Shown: positions 1 through 7,353, counted from the stretch's first letter. The stretch: DNA of 11,755 bases from Nitriliruptoraceae bacterium (GCA_007134165.1 SLLJ01000296.1:1-11755), one strand, 5' to 3'. Translations and numbers: made by a program. Notes: a model not told the origin generated them from the sequence alone.

Positions 1-1
1 G

Positions 2-703
2 ACCCGCCCGGACGTCACCCGTGGCCTGCTGGTGGTCATCGGCGTGATCTTCGTGCTGTCGCAGGTCGGCGAACTCGACCTCATCAACCGCTTCGCGCTG
101 CGCCCGGCACTGGTGGGAGACGGCGACTGGTGGCTGCTGGTCACCAGTGCGTTCCTGCACGCCAACCTGATGCACGTCGGGTTCAACGGCATCCTGCTGT
201 GGCGGCTGGGCGAGATGCTGGAGGGAACGCTCGGCGGGGCTCGGTTCGGTGCCCTGTACCTGGCCGGGCTGGCCGGGGGCAGCCTCGGGGTGATGCTGAC
301 CAGTTGGCTGTGGACCACCCGACTAGCCGACGTCCCGGTGCTCGGAGCCGTGCTGACCACCCACCCTGGTGTGCCCACCGTCGGGGCGTCGGGAGCGGTG
401 TTCGCCCTGATGGGCGCGGCCATGGCCGGGATGCGCGAGCGGGGCGTGGACCCCTGGCGCACGGACATCGGCGGACTGGTGCTGCTCAACCTGATCATCA
501 CCTTCGCGGTGCCCGGCATCTCGGTCGGCGGGCACGTCGGCGGGTTGCTGACGGGGCTGGCAGTCGGCCCCCTGCTGTTCATGCCGCGCACCCAGGCGCG
601 CGCCCGCGCAGCGATGGTCGCCGGTATCGGGCTGGGCCTGCTGGTGGCGGCCGGGGTACTCGGCGCCAGCCTGCTGGCGCGGGCCCTGCGGATGCTGGGC
701 TGA
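2..703 (+). CDS. Rhomboid family intramembrane serine protease (5' end outside window)
   Basis: Membrane-embedded serine protease that cleaves transmembrane substrates within the lipid bilayer; the substrate is unknown. Numbering from the in-frame GTG at base 32, the HxxxxHxxxN motif is H43, H48, N52. The active-site GASG is at 118-121 with nucleophile Ser120, and the catalytic His168 lies in GGHVGG of the later helix. Several hydrophobic helices cover most of the protein, and the last one (about 194-216) ends in a short basic tail. The frame is open back to base 2. The GTG at 32 would start inside the first membrane helix and has no ribosome binding site, so the real start is probably upstream of the window; I annotate it as 5'-partial. 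It is the only gene on the plus strand and converges on the regulator at 725, so it is probably unrelated to the other genes. Family assignment is firm; biological role is unknown. Confidence 0.9.
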   Translation, partial: TRPDVTRGLLVVIGVIFVLSQVGELDLINRFALRPALVGDGDWWLLVTSAFLHANLMHVGFNGILLWRLGEMLEGTLGGARFGALYLAGLAGGSLGVMLTSWLWTTRLADVPVLGAVLTTHPGVPTVGASGAVFALMGAAMAGMRERGVDPWRTDIGGLVLLNLIITFAVPGISVGGHVGGLLTGLAVGPLLFMPRTQARARAAMVAGIGLGLLVAAGVLGASLLARALRMLG

Positions 704-705
704 GT

Positions 706-734
706 CGCCGGCCGCCCGACGGGCTCAGCCGGCG
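706..734. terminator. Candidate bidirectional hairpin between convergent genes
   Basis: A compound inverted repeat fills the 21-base gap between the rhomboid stop (701-703) and the regulator stop (725-727), extending slightly into the regulator. The outer arms are CGCCGGC (706-712) and GCCGGCG (728-734). The inner hairpin is GCCC (714-717), loop GAC, GGGC (721-724). Both strands can fold it, so it could end transcription from both sides. There is no T-run on either side, so it is not a canonical intrinsic terminator, and in GC-rich DNA some of this pairing is expected by chance. Confidence 0.4.
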
Positions 735-1618
735 CCGCCGCCCGGGGGCACCCCGGAGTTGGTGCGCACGAAGGTGGTGAACACCTCGTGGGCGTCCTCG
801 AGCTGGGTCAGCCGCTGCTGGGCGTCGGCACCCAGCCGGTTGGTGGTCGCCGTGAACAGCAGCCCGACCACGCTCATCGCCGCGGTGAGGCTGTCGAACA
901 CCCCGACCCCGTCGGTGTGGCACACCAGGTGGACCCGCGCGCGGGTTGCCGCCGGGTTGGGGAACCGGTCGCCGATGGTCACCAGCGTCGCACCCCGTTG
1001 CTGCACCGTGGCCGAGGTCGATGCGTGCTCGCGCTGAGCCCGACGGAAGGGGAACATCACGACCACGTCGTCGGCGCCGAGGTCGAGCAGCCCGTCGACC
1101 GCGGAGATCCCCCGCTCGGGCAGCGTGCGCACCTGGGGCCGGACCGAGTTGAACAGCGTGCCTGCGTAGGCGGCCAGCGGATGGTTCTTGCGGTAGTCGA
1201 CGAAAACGAGCTGGGGCGCGGTGGCCAACTGCTCGACCACCTCGAGCAGCCGCTCGCGGGGCAGGCCCTCGAAGGTCCGGCGCAGGTTTTCGGTGTCGGC
1301 GCGCAGGGTCTCGCCGAGCAGCACCTCGAGGTCCCCCTCGGTGACGTCGAGCTCCCGGCTGAGCAGGTCGATCGGTGAGCCGGCGGGCACCCGGTGCTCG
1401 CGCCGCGCCAGCTCCCGGAAGGCCCGGAAGCCGTCGAGGCCGAGCTTGGCGACGAACCGGGTCACCGTGGGCTTGGACACCCCGGCACGGGTGGCGAGCT
1501 CGGTCGCGGTGAACCCCACCATCAGGTCGGGCGATCCCAGCACAAGATCGGCCACCCGGGCCTCGGCGGGCGACAGCAACGCGTAGGCGCCCCGGATCAC
1601 GGCCCCGAGGTCGCTCAC
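725..1618 (-). CDS. MurR/RpiR-family transcriptional regulator (HTH_6 + SIS domain)
   Basis: Predicted cytoplasmic DNA-binding regulator of 297 aa, a usual length for the family. The N-terminal helix-turn-helix domain spans about 5-75, with the recognition segment TATELATRAGVSKPTVTRF at 37-55. A SIS (sugar isomerase-like) ligand domain spans roughly 124-260. SIS domains in this family usually bind phosphosugars, but members next to amino-acid, hydantoin or peptide genes are also known. The start is a GTG at 1618 that overlaps the preceding gene's TGA (GTGA, 4 bases); a longer in-frame reading to 1798 would run through the upstream gene and has a low-complexity Arg-rich sequence. It is the last gene of the importer/hydrolase operon, so it most likely autoregulates that operon with an imported compound or breakdown product as ligand. 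That role is inferred from position. Family is confident; ligand and operator are unknown. Confidence 0.9.
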   Translation of the reverse strand: MSDLGAVIRGAYALLSPAEARVADLVLGSPDLMVGFTATELATRAGVSKPTVTRFVAKLGLDGFRAFRELARREHRVPAGSPIDLLSRELDVTEGDLEVLLGETLRADTENLRRTFEGLPRERLLEVVEQLATAPQLVFVDYRKNHPLAAYAGTLFNSVRPQVRTLPERGISAVDGLLDLGADDVVVMFPFRRAQREHASTSATVQQRGATLVTIGDRFPNPAATRARVHLVCHTDGVGVFDSLTAAMSVVGLLFTATTNRLGADAQQRLTQLEDAHEVFTTFVRTNSGVPPGGGAG

Positions 1619-2295
1619 GAGGCCATCGGGTCGATCGCGGCGAGCAGCTGCGAGGTGTCGATCACCCGCGCGTAGGTCTGCCCCAGGGTCCGGATCGACG
1701 CGTCGTGCCACGCGGGGTGGACCGCCGCGCAGCCGTCCTCGACCAGGTGCACGGTGAGGTCGAGGTCGGCGGCGTGCCGAACGGTGCTCTCGACGCACTC
1801 GTTGGTCAGGACCCCGACCACGGCGAGGTGGCGCACGCCCCGCTCGGCGAGCACGGTCCGAAGGTCAGTTCCGATGAACGCGTCCGAGGTCGTCTTGGAC
1901 ACGATCACCTCCCCGGGCAGCGGCTCGATGACCGGCAGGATACGCCCGTCGTCGTGTCCCGGCGGGACGTGCAGTCCCAGCGCCCGGTGGCAAGCGGAGC
2001 GCTCGCTGCCATCGGGCGTCCGCGACTCGATCCGGGTGTAGACGACGGGGATCTCCACGTCCCGACAGGCGTCGATGAGCGCGATGACGTTGGGCAGCAC
2101 GACCCGCTCGAGCCGGTGCCGGTAGGGGGCGAGCGCCTCCGGGTGGCCGAGCTGCTCGGCGGTCGCGAACATCCCGCGCCCCGGCGCGGCGCACAGCTGC
2201 TGCAGGTCGATCACCAGCAGGGCCAGCCTGTCGGGCTCGAGGCGGGGCCAGCGTGCCCGGGGCAGGATGCGGGCGAGCAGGTCGGCGTCGGTCAC
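1615..2295 (-). CDS. Isochorismatase-fold cysteine amidohydrolase (carbamoyl/amide hydrolase type)
   Basis: Cytoplasmic enzyme of the cysteine hydrolase (isochorismatase-like) superfamily, 226 aa. The expected catalytic triad is visible: Asp30 in LALLVIDLQ, Lys134 in VSKTTSDAF, and nucleophile Cys167 in GVLTNECVEST, whose TN pair follows the cis-peptide region typical of the fold. Members with a Cys nucleophile hydrolyse C-N bonds in N-carbamoylsarcosine, ureidoacrylate, biuret, maleamate or nicotinamide; true isochorismatases often lack the Cys, so an amidohydrolase is favoured. The substrate cannot be chosen from motifs alone. The GTG start at 2295 overlaps the upstream hydrolase's TGA (GTGA), and its own TGA overlaps the regulator's GTG, so it is coupled at both ends. 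Next to an M20 carbamoylase-type enzyme and a peptide-type importer, it probably performs a second step on the imported compound or handles a related substrate. RutB- or N-carbamoylsarcosine-type activity are alternatives. Confidence 0.88.
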   Translation of the reverse strand: MTDADLLARILPRARWPRLEPDRLALLVIDLQQLCAAPGRGMFATAEQLGHPEALAPYRHRLERVVLPNVIALIDACRDVEIPVVYTRIESRTPDGSERSACHRALGLHVPPGHDDGRILPVIEPLPGEVIVSKTTSDAFIGTDLRTVLAERGVRHLAVVGVLTNECVESTVRHAADLDLTVHLVEDGCAAVHPAWHDASIRTLGQTYARVIDTSQLLAAIDPMAS

Positions 2296-3557
2296 GACGG
2301 CGCCGGTGAGCTGGGGGGATGCTCGTCGGTCGCCAGGCGGCGCACGACGTCGTAGAGCACCCGGGTGCCCGCGGCGATGTCCTCGAAGCGTGTGCGCTCC
2401 TGCGGGGAGTGGCTCCGGCCCCCGGCGCTGGGGACGAACAGCATCCCGGTGGGTACGGCGGCCGCGACGACCTGCGCGTCGTGCCCCGCCCCGGAGGGCA
2501 TCACGTGATAGGCCAGCCCAGCGGACTCGGCGGCCTGCGCGACGTACCGCTGGAGCCGGGGGTGCAGCGGGACGGGGTCGGTCAGGCTCGAGCGGTGGTA
2601 GGTCGCACGCAACCCGTGGTCGTGGGCATGGCGCGCGGCGCGGGCGCGGAGTTCGGCCTCGATCGCCTCGATCGTGCCCCGGTCGCGGTCCCGGATGTCG
2701 AGGTGGAGGTGCACCCGCTCGGGAACGATGTTGTCGGCGCCCGGATCGACGTCGATCCGCCCGCAGGTGACGACCGCATCGGGGGCACCGACCGCCGCGG
2801 GCAACGCGGGCAGCTCGGTGAGCAGGGCGGCGGCGCCCCGCATCGCATCGCGACGCAGGTGCATCGGGGTGGTGCCGGCGTGGTCGGCGCGGCCCTCGAA
2901 CACCACCGAGCCCCGCCCCACGCCCACGATGTGGGTGACCAGGCCGATGGTCCGCCCGAGCTGCTCGAGCACCGCCCCCTGCTCGATGTGCAGTTCGACG
3001 TAGGCGGCGATCCTCGCCGGATCGACGCGGGCGTCGGGCAGGGCGCTGGGGGGGTAGCCGGCGGCCGCCATCGCCTCGACGAGCCGGTCCCCGTCGCGAC
3101 CACGAACCGCGTCGAGCTGCCCGGCGCCGAGCCCGTCGATGGCGGCCCGGGAGCCGAGGAAGCCGAGGTAGGCACCCTCCTCGTCGGTGAAGGCCACGGC
3201 CTCCACCGCCCGCCGCAAGGGTGCCGCGGATTCCTTCAGGGCCCGGACGACCTCCAGTGAGGCCATCACCCCGAGCGCGCCGTCGAGCGGGCCGCCGTTG
3301 GGCACCGAGTCGAGGTGCGAGCCGGTCCACACCGTGCGATCGTCGATCGGTTGCTGGGCCTCGACGCGGATGAAGACGTTGCCGGCCGCATCCTCCCGGT
3401 AGGCGAGCCCGGCCTGCTCGCAGCGCCCCGCCACCCACCGGCGCGCATCACGGTCCGCCGGCGAGAACGACGGGCGGCTCACCCCGCCCTCGGGGGTCGC
3501 ACCGAAGCCGGCCAGGGTCTGAAGATCGTGGCGCAGGCGGTCGGCATCGATGGTCAT
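2292..3557 (-). CDS. M20-family Zn-dependent amidohydrolase (allantoate / N-carbamoyl-amino-acid hydrolase type)
   Basis: Dinuclear metal hydrolase of 421 aa, the usual length for the allantoate amidohydrolase, N-carbamoyl-L-amino-acid hydrolase and beta-ureidopropionase group. Predicted metal ligands are His81 (GSHLDSV), Asp92 (GGPLDGALGV), Glu126/Glu127 (FTDEEG), His190 (ELHIEQG) and His383 (GGRSHSP). Conserved residues of the inserted dimerisation domain and active site include His226 (DHAGTTPM), Asn277 (GADNIVP), Arg289 (DIRD) and the SGAGHDA segment at 355-361. The ELHIEQG and SGAGHDA signatures separate it from ordinary M20 dipeptidases. The family splits N-carbamoyl or ureido groups, releasing CO2 and ammonia; which substrate is used here is open. 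The ATG at 3557 overlaps the upstream ATPase stop (ATGA), and its TGA overlaps the next gene's GTG. A longer in-frame reading to 3692 is an Arg/Pro-rich shadow within the ATPase gene. Context suggests it acts on a compound delivered by the importer. Confidence 0.92.
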   Translation of the reverse strand: MTIDADRLRHDLQTLAGFGATPEGGVSRPSFSPADRDARRWVAGRCEQAGLAYREDAAGNVFIRVEAQQPIDDRTVWTGSHLDSVPNGGPLDGALGVMASLEVVRALKESAAPLRRAVEAVAFTDEEGAYLGFLGSRAAIDGLGAGQLDAVRGRDGDRLVEAMAAAGYPPSALPDARVDPARIAAYVELHIEQGAVLEQLGRTIGLVTHIVGVGRGSVVFEGRADHAGTTPMHLRRDAMRGAAALLTELPALPAAVGAPDAVVTCGRIDVDPGADNIVPERVHLHLDIRDRDRGTIEAIEAELRARAARHAHDHGLRATYHRSSLTDPVPLHPRLQRYVAQAAESAGLAYHVMPSGAGHDAQVVAAAVPTGMLFVPSAGGRSHSPQERTRFEDIAAGTRVLYDVVRRLATDEHPPSSPAPS

Positions 3558-4546
3558 GGGGCATGGTCCTCGGGGTCGGTGTCGTCCGCGTGGTGGCAGG
3601 CGACCGGGTGACCGACGAGCGCCGCATCGAGCGCGGGGGGCTCGTCTTGGCACCGTAGGGTCGCGCGGTAGCAGCGCGGCGCGAAGGCGCACCCGATAGC
3701 CGGTCCGGCGGGCCCGGCGGCGTCCATCGGGGCCGCCATCCTCAGGCGCGGTCCGGTGCCCGGGCCGATCGTGGGCACCGCCGAGAGCAGCGTGTGGGTG
3801 TAGGGGTGGCGCGGTTCGGCGAACAGCGTTGCGGCCGGTGACTGCTCGACGATGCGGCCGAGGTACATCACCGCCACCTCGTCGCAGAGGTTCTCGACCA
3901 CCGCGAGGTCGTGGGCGATGAACACGTAGGTCAGACCGAGCTCGGTCTGCAGTTCGCGCAGCAGGTTGAGCACCTGCGCCTGCACGGACACGTCGAGCGC
4001 GGAGACCGGCTCGTCGAGCAGCAGCACCTTCGCGTCGGTCGCCAGGGCCCGGGCGATCCCGACTCGCTGGCGCTGGCCGCCGGAGAACTCGTGGGGGTAG
4101 CGGCTGGCGAACTCCGGGCGCAGCCCGACCAGGTCGAGCAGCTGCGCGGTCCGGGCCCGGCGTGCCGGCGCGTCGAGCCCCGCGAGGTGCTGCAGCGGCG
4201 CGTCGAGGGTCTGGCGCACGGTCTTGCGGGGATTCAACGACGAGTAGGGGTCCTGGAACACGAACTGCACCCGGCGGGCGAACTCCCGGCGGGGGATGTC
4301 GGCGGTGTCACGACCGTCGAGCAGCACCTGCCCCGAGGTGGGCTCGATCAGCCGCATGATGGTCTTGGCGAGCGTCGACTTGCCGCAACCACTCTCCCCC
4401 ACGATGCCCAGGGCCTGGCCGCGTCGCACCGCGAAGGAGACACCCTGCACGGCCCGGAGCGGCGCGGGAGCGGCGCGGAGCAGGCGCCGACGGCCCGGGA
4501 AGTGCTTGGTGAGCTCGCGGACCTCGAGCACCGGGACCCCACTCAT
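3554..4546 (-). CDS. Dpp/Opp-type ABC importer, ATP-binding subunit (DppF/OppF-like)
   Basis: Second of the two ATPases that power a peptide/nickel-class importer, 330 aa, on the cytoplasmic face. Visible motifs: Walker A GESGCGKST (50-58), Q-loop Gln98 (FVFQDP), signature FSGGQRQR (154-161), Walker B VLLLDEP (174-180) and switch His212 (AHD). The YSSLNPRKTV segment after the Q-loop is typical of DppF/OppF. The C-terminal oligo_HPY extension carries four cysteines (286, 292, 299, 317) in the pattern CX5CX6CX17C. The ATG at 4546 overlaps the DppD-like stop (ATGA), and the gene's TGA overlaps the M20 hydrolase ATG, so transport and hydrolysis genes are translationally linked. Role within the importer is confident; whether the cargo is a dipeptide, oligopeptide or another amide is not. 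Confidence 0.93.
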   Translation of the reverse strand: MSGVPVLEVRELTKHFPGRRRLLRAAPAPLRAVQGVSFAVRRGQALGIVGESGCGKSTLAKTIMRLIEPTSGQVLLDGRDTADIPRREFARRVQFVFQDPYSSLNPRKTVRQTLDAPLQHLAGLDAPARRARTAQLLDLVGLRPEFASRYPHEFSGGQRQRVGIARALATDAKVLLLDEPVSALDVSVQAQVLNLLRELQTELGLTYVFIAHDLAVVENLCDEVAVMYLGRIVEQSPAATLFAEPRHPYTHTLLSAVPTIGPGTGPRLRMAAPMDAAGPAGPAIGCAFAPRCYRATLRCQDEPPALDAALVGHPVACHHADDTDPEDHAP

Positions 4547-5520
4547 GGGCGGGCCCCCGGTTTGAGACAGCGGGCCAGGTGCCCCGCGGCGACCTGCTCG
4601 AGGGGGATGACTCCCGACCGGCACGCCTCCTCGACCACGTCGCAGCGTTCGGCGAAGGCGCACCCCGCCGGCAGCCGGTCCAGCGCCGGGGGGACACCGG
4701 GGATCGTGGCCAGGTCGCGGCGTCCCTGGCCCAGGCTCGGCATGCAGTCGATCAGCCGCCGGGTGTAGGGGTGGGACGGGGCGTCGAACACGGTGTCGAC
4801 CCTGGCCTGCTCCACGACCCGGCCGGCGTACATCACGACCACGCGGTCGCACAGCTCGGCGACCACCCCGAAGTCGTGGGTGATGAACAGCAGCGCCATC
4901 CCGGTGCGCTCGCGCAGCTCGCGCAGCAGATCGATGATCTCGGCCTGCACGGTGACGTCGAGCGCGGTGGTCGGCTCGTCCGCGATGAGCAGTTCGGGGT
5001 CGTTGGCCAGCGCCATGGCGATCACGACCCGCTGGCGCATCCCCCCCGACAGCTCATGGGGGTACTCGTCGAGCCGTCGCGCGGCGTGCGGGATGTGGAC
5101 CGCGTCAAGCAGCTCACGGGCGCGCTCGCGCGCAGCGGCGCGGCCGAGGTCCTGGTGGCGACGGATCATCTCGGTGATCTGCGGCCCGATCCTCAGCACC
5201 GGGTTGAGGGTGGTCTGCGGGTCCTGGAACACGCAGGCCACCCGACCTCCGCGGGCCTCGCGCAGGGTTGCGTCCGAGGCATGGACCAGGTCGGTGCCGT
5301 CGAGTTCGATACTGCCGTCGACGATGCGTCCGGGAGGGTCGGGGATGAGCTGCAGGATCGACATCGCGGTGACGGTCTTGCCCGACCCGGACTCCCCGAC
5401 CAGACCGACGGCCTCGCCACGGGCGATGTCGAGGTCGACGCCGTCCACCGCCCGGTACACGGTGTCGTCGAGGGCGAAGTGGGTGCGCAGCCCGCGCACG
5501 CGCAGCAGGGGCTCGGGCAT
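4543..5520 (-). CDS. Dpp/Opp-type ABC importer, ATP-binding subunit (DppD/OppD-like)
   Basis: First ATPase of the importer, 325 aa from the ATG at 5520. Motifs: Walker A GESGSGKTV (42-50), Q-loop Gln99 (CVFQDP), signature LSGGMRQR (157-164), Walker B LLIADEP (177-183), switch His215 (THD). The GSGKTVT form of Walker A and the LSGGMRQRV signature are characteristic of DppD/OppD rather than DppF. The C-terminal extension has cysteines 287, 293, 300 and 318 with spacing identical to the partner ATPase (CX5CX6CX17C), a pattern linked in some Dpp transporters to an iron-sulfur cluster. The junction with the permease reads GTGATG: either the ATG at 5520 (1-base overlap with TGA) or the GTG at 5523 (4-base overlap, one residue longer) could be used. 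I chose the ATG, though the other junctions in the operon favour the 4-base overlap. Pairs with the gene at 3554-4546 as a heterodimer. Confidence 0.93.
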   Translation of the reverse strand: MPEPLLRVRGLRTHFALDDTVYRAVDGVDLDIARGEAVGLVGESGSGKTVTAMSILQLIPDPPGRIVDGSIELDGTDLVHASDATLREARGGRVACVFQDPQTTLNPVLRIGPQITEMIRRHQDLGRAAARERARELLDAVHIPHAARRLDEYPHELSGGMRQRVVIAMALANDPELLIADEPTTALDVTVQAEIIDLLRELRERTGMALLFITHDFGVVAELCDRVVVMYAGRVVEQARVDTVFDAPSHPYTRRLIDCMPSLGQGRRDLATIPGVPPALDRLPAGCAFAERCDVVEEACRSGVIPLEQVAAGHLARCLKPGARP

Positions 5521-6398
5521 CACTTGAGCCTCGGGTCGAGCGCGTCGCGTAGCCCGTCACCCAGGAAGTTGAGCGAGATCACCACGACGAAGATTGCCGT
5601 GCCCGGCACGATCATGACGTGGGGGGCGCGGGTGATGAAGTCCCGGCCGGCCCCGAGCATCGCCCCCCAGTCGGAGGTGGGCGGCTGGGCGCCGAGCCCG
5701 AGGAACGACAGCCCGGCGGTCTCGGTGATCATCCAGCCCACAGTGGTCGACATCGTGACGATGATGACCGGCAGCACGTTGGGCAGGACCTCCCGGAACA
5801 GGATCCGGGTCGGGGAGAAGGCCAGCGCCCGGGCAGCGTCCACGTACTCGGCCGACACCAGGCTGATCGTGGTGCCGCGCACGGCCCGGGCGAAGAACGG
5901 GATGTTGACCACCGAGATCGCGATCATCGCGTTGATCAGGCCGGGTCCGAGCACCGCGACCAGCCCGATCGCCAGCAGCAGGTAGGGGAAGGCCATCAGC
6001 ACGTCGATCCCGCGCATCAGCACGCTGTCCACCCGCCGCCCGGCAAACCCGGCGACCAGCCCGATCAGCGAGCCGATCAGCGCGGCGATCAGGGTCGCGA
6101 GTACGCCGACCGACAGGCTGGTCCGAGCGCCCCAGATCAGCCTCGACAGCAGGTCACGTCCCAGATGGTCGGTGCCGAGCAGGTGGCCCTCGCTCCCGAT
6201 GGGCAGCAGCCGGTCGGAGCGCACCTGTGCGGCGGGGTCGGCCAGCGGCATCACCGGTGCCAGCAGGGCCGTGGTGACGACGATCACCAGCACCACCAGC
6301 CCGGCGACCGCGAGCCGGTTGCGTCGCAGCCGGCGCCAGAGGCCCGGCCCCGAGGCAGGGGGCGCGGCCGGCGCCGTGGGTGGAGTGGCGGCGCTCAC
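5520..6398 (-). CDS. Dpp/Opp-type ABC importer, permease subunit (DppC-like)
   Basis: Inner-membrane permease of 292 aa forming half of the channel. A Pro/Ala-rich cytoplasmic tail (1-20) precedes WRRLRRNRLA and the first helix (about 28-50), the arrangement typical of DppC/OppC. The TDHLGRDLLSRLIWGARTSL segment (76-95) is a DppC hallmark. Further helices lie at about 97-118, 131-152, 156-176, 208-230 and 260-282. The EAA coupling loop is at about 184-207 (EYVDAARALAFSPTRILF); the glycine usually following AARAL is replaced by Ala193. The C-terminus FLGDGLRDALDPRLK is the family's standard ending. The start is a GTG at 6398, overlapping the DppB-like stop by 4 bases (GTGA). Family and role are confident. 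Confidence 0.93.
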   Translation of the reverse strand: MSAATPPTAPAAPPASGPGLWRRLRRNRLAVAGLVVLVIVVTTALLAPVMPLADPAAQVRSDRLLPIGSEGHLLGTDHLGRDLLSRLIWGARTSLSVGVLATLIAALIGSLIGLVAGFAGRRVDSVLMRGIDVLMAFPYLLLAIGLVAVLGPGLINAMIAISVVNIPFFARAVRGTTISLVSAEYVDAARALAFSPTRILFREVLPNVLPVIIVTMSTTVGWMITETAGLSFLGLGAQPPTSDWGAMLGAGRDFITRAPHVMIVPGTAIFVVVISLNFLGDGLRDALDPRLK

Positions 6399-7345
6399 TG
6401 GAGCCGGATTCTCGGATCGAGCACGGCCTGCACGAGGTCGGCCGCGAGGTTGAGCAGCACGTAGGTGAAGGCGACCAGCACGACCCCGCCCTGCACCAGC
6501 AGGATGTCGCGGGTGCCGATCGCGGTGACCAGCATCCGGCCGATCCCCGGCCAGCCGAACACGGTCTCGATGTAGACCGCCCCACCGAGCAGGAAGCCGA
6601 CCTGCACACCGACGACCGGCACGACGGTGACGATCGCGTTACGGAAGGCGTGGCGCAGGATGACCACCCGCCGGGTCAAGCCCTTGGAGGTCGCCGTGCG
6701 CACGTAGTCCTGCCGCAGGACCTCCAGCATGCTCGAGCGGGTCAGTCGGGCGATCACCCCCGAGGCCACCAGCGCCAGCGCCGTGGCCGGCAGCACCAGG
6801 TGGTGCAGCACGTCCATCGGCCCGCTGGGGCCGAAGGCGGGCCGCATCCCGCTGGTCGGGAACCATCCCAGCCGCAGCGAGAACACCACGATGAAGATCA
6901 TGGCCAGCCAGAAGCTTGGCACCGACAGCCCGACCAGGGCGCCGACGGTGAACACCCGATCCTGCCAGCGGTGCTGCTTGACCGCGGCGATGATGCCGGC
7001 GGTCAGTCCGAGCACGAGCATGATCAGCAGGGCAGCCCCGGCCAGCAGCAGGGTCGCGGCGAACCGTTCGGTGAGCTCGTCGAGTACGGGACGGTTCAGC
7101 GAGTAGGACCGGCCGAAGTCGCCCGTCAGCAGGTTGCCCAGCCAGGTGACGTACTGCACCGGCAGCGGCCGGTCCAGCGCCAGCTGCCGTTCGAGGGTCG
7201 CGATGTTCTCCGGCGTCGCGTAGGAGCCGAGGATCGCACGCGCGGGATCACCCGGGATCAGCACCATCATCCCGAAGGCGAGCAGGGAGACCCCGAACAG
7301 CACGGGGATGACCTGCACGATCCTGCGTAGGGCGTAGACGCGCAC
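6395..7345 (-). CDS. Dpp/Opp-type ABC importer, permease subunit (DppB-like)
   Basis: Inner-membrane permease of 316 aa, partner of the DppC-like subunit. The N-terminal helix RRIVQVIPVLFGVSLLAF, followed by the extracytoplasmic PGDPA motif (31-35) and the LDRPLPVQYVTWLGNLLTGD segment (57-76), is diagnostic of DppB/OppB. Other helices fall at about 97-122, 133-157, 185-200, 236-262 and 283-304. The EAA loop is at about 213-238 (DYVRTATSKGLTRRVVILRH), with its glycine (Gly222) retained, unlike DppC. It ends with VLDPRIRLQ. The GTG start at 7345 is supported by GGAGG eight bases upstream. It begins 24 bases after the binding-protein stop, the only real gap inside the importer operon, which may allow a higher level of binding protein than permease. 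Confidence 0.93.
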   Translation of the reverse strand: MRVYALRRIVQVIPVLFGVSLLAFGMMVLIPGDPARAILGSYATPENIATLERQLALDRPLPVQYVTWLGNLLTGDFGRSYSLNRPVLDELTERFAATLLLAGAALLIMLVLGLTAGIIAAVKQHRWQDRVFTVGALVGLSVPSFWLAMIFIVVFSLRLGWFPTSGMRPAFGPSGPMDVLHHLVLPATALALVASGVIARLTRSSMLEVLRQDYVRTATSKGLTRRVVILRHAFRNAIVTVVPVVGVQVGFLLGGAVYIETVFGWPGIGRMLVTAIGTRDILLVQGGVVLVAFTYVLLNLAADLVQAVLDPRIRLQ

Positions 7346-7353
7346 GCGTGCGA

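Noticed and set aside
725..1798. Longer N-terminus for the RpiR-type regulator
   Set aside because: The extra residues are Arg-rich and read through the cysteine hydrolase gene; the family's N-terminus begins near the GTG at 1618.
1615..3438. Apparent 607-residue minus-strand protein containing the cysteine hydrolase
   Set aside because: The N-terminal two thirds is an Arg/Gly-rich out-of-frame reading of the M20 hydrolase; the GTG at 2295 overlapping the upstream stop is the proper start. It is not a fusion.
3554..4852. Longer N-terminus for the DppF-like ATPase
   Set aside because: The extra 102 residues are an out-of-frame reading of the DppD-like gene; the ATG at 4546 fits the family's N-terminus.
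4579..5985. Plus-strand open frame of 468 codons across the DppD-like and DppC-like genes
   Set aside because: It spans the junction of two well-supported minus-strand genes and has no domain-like content.
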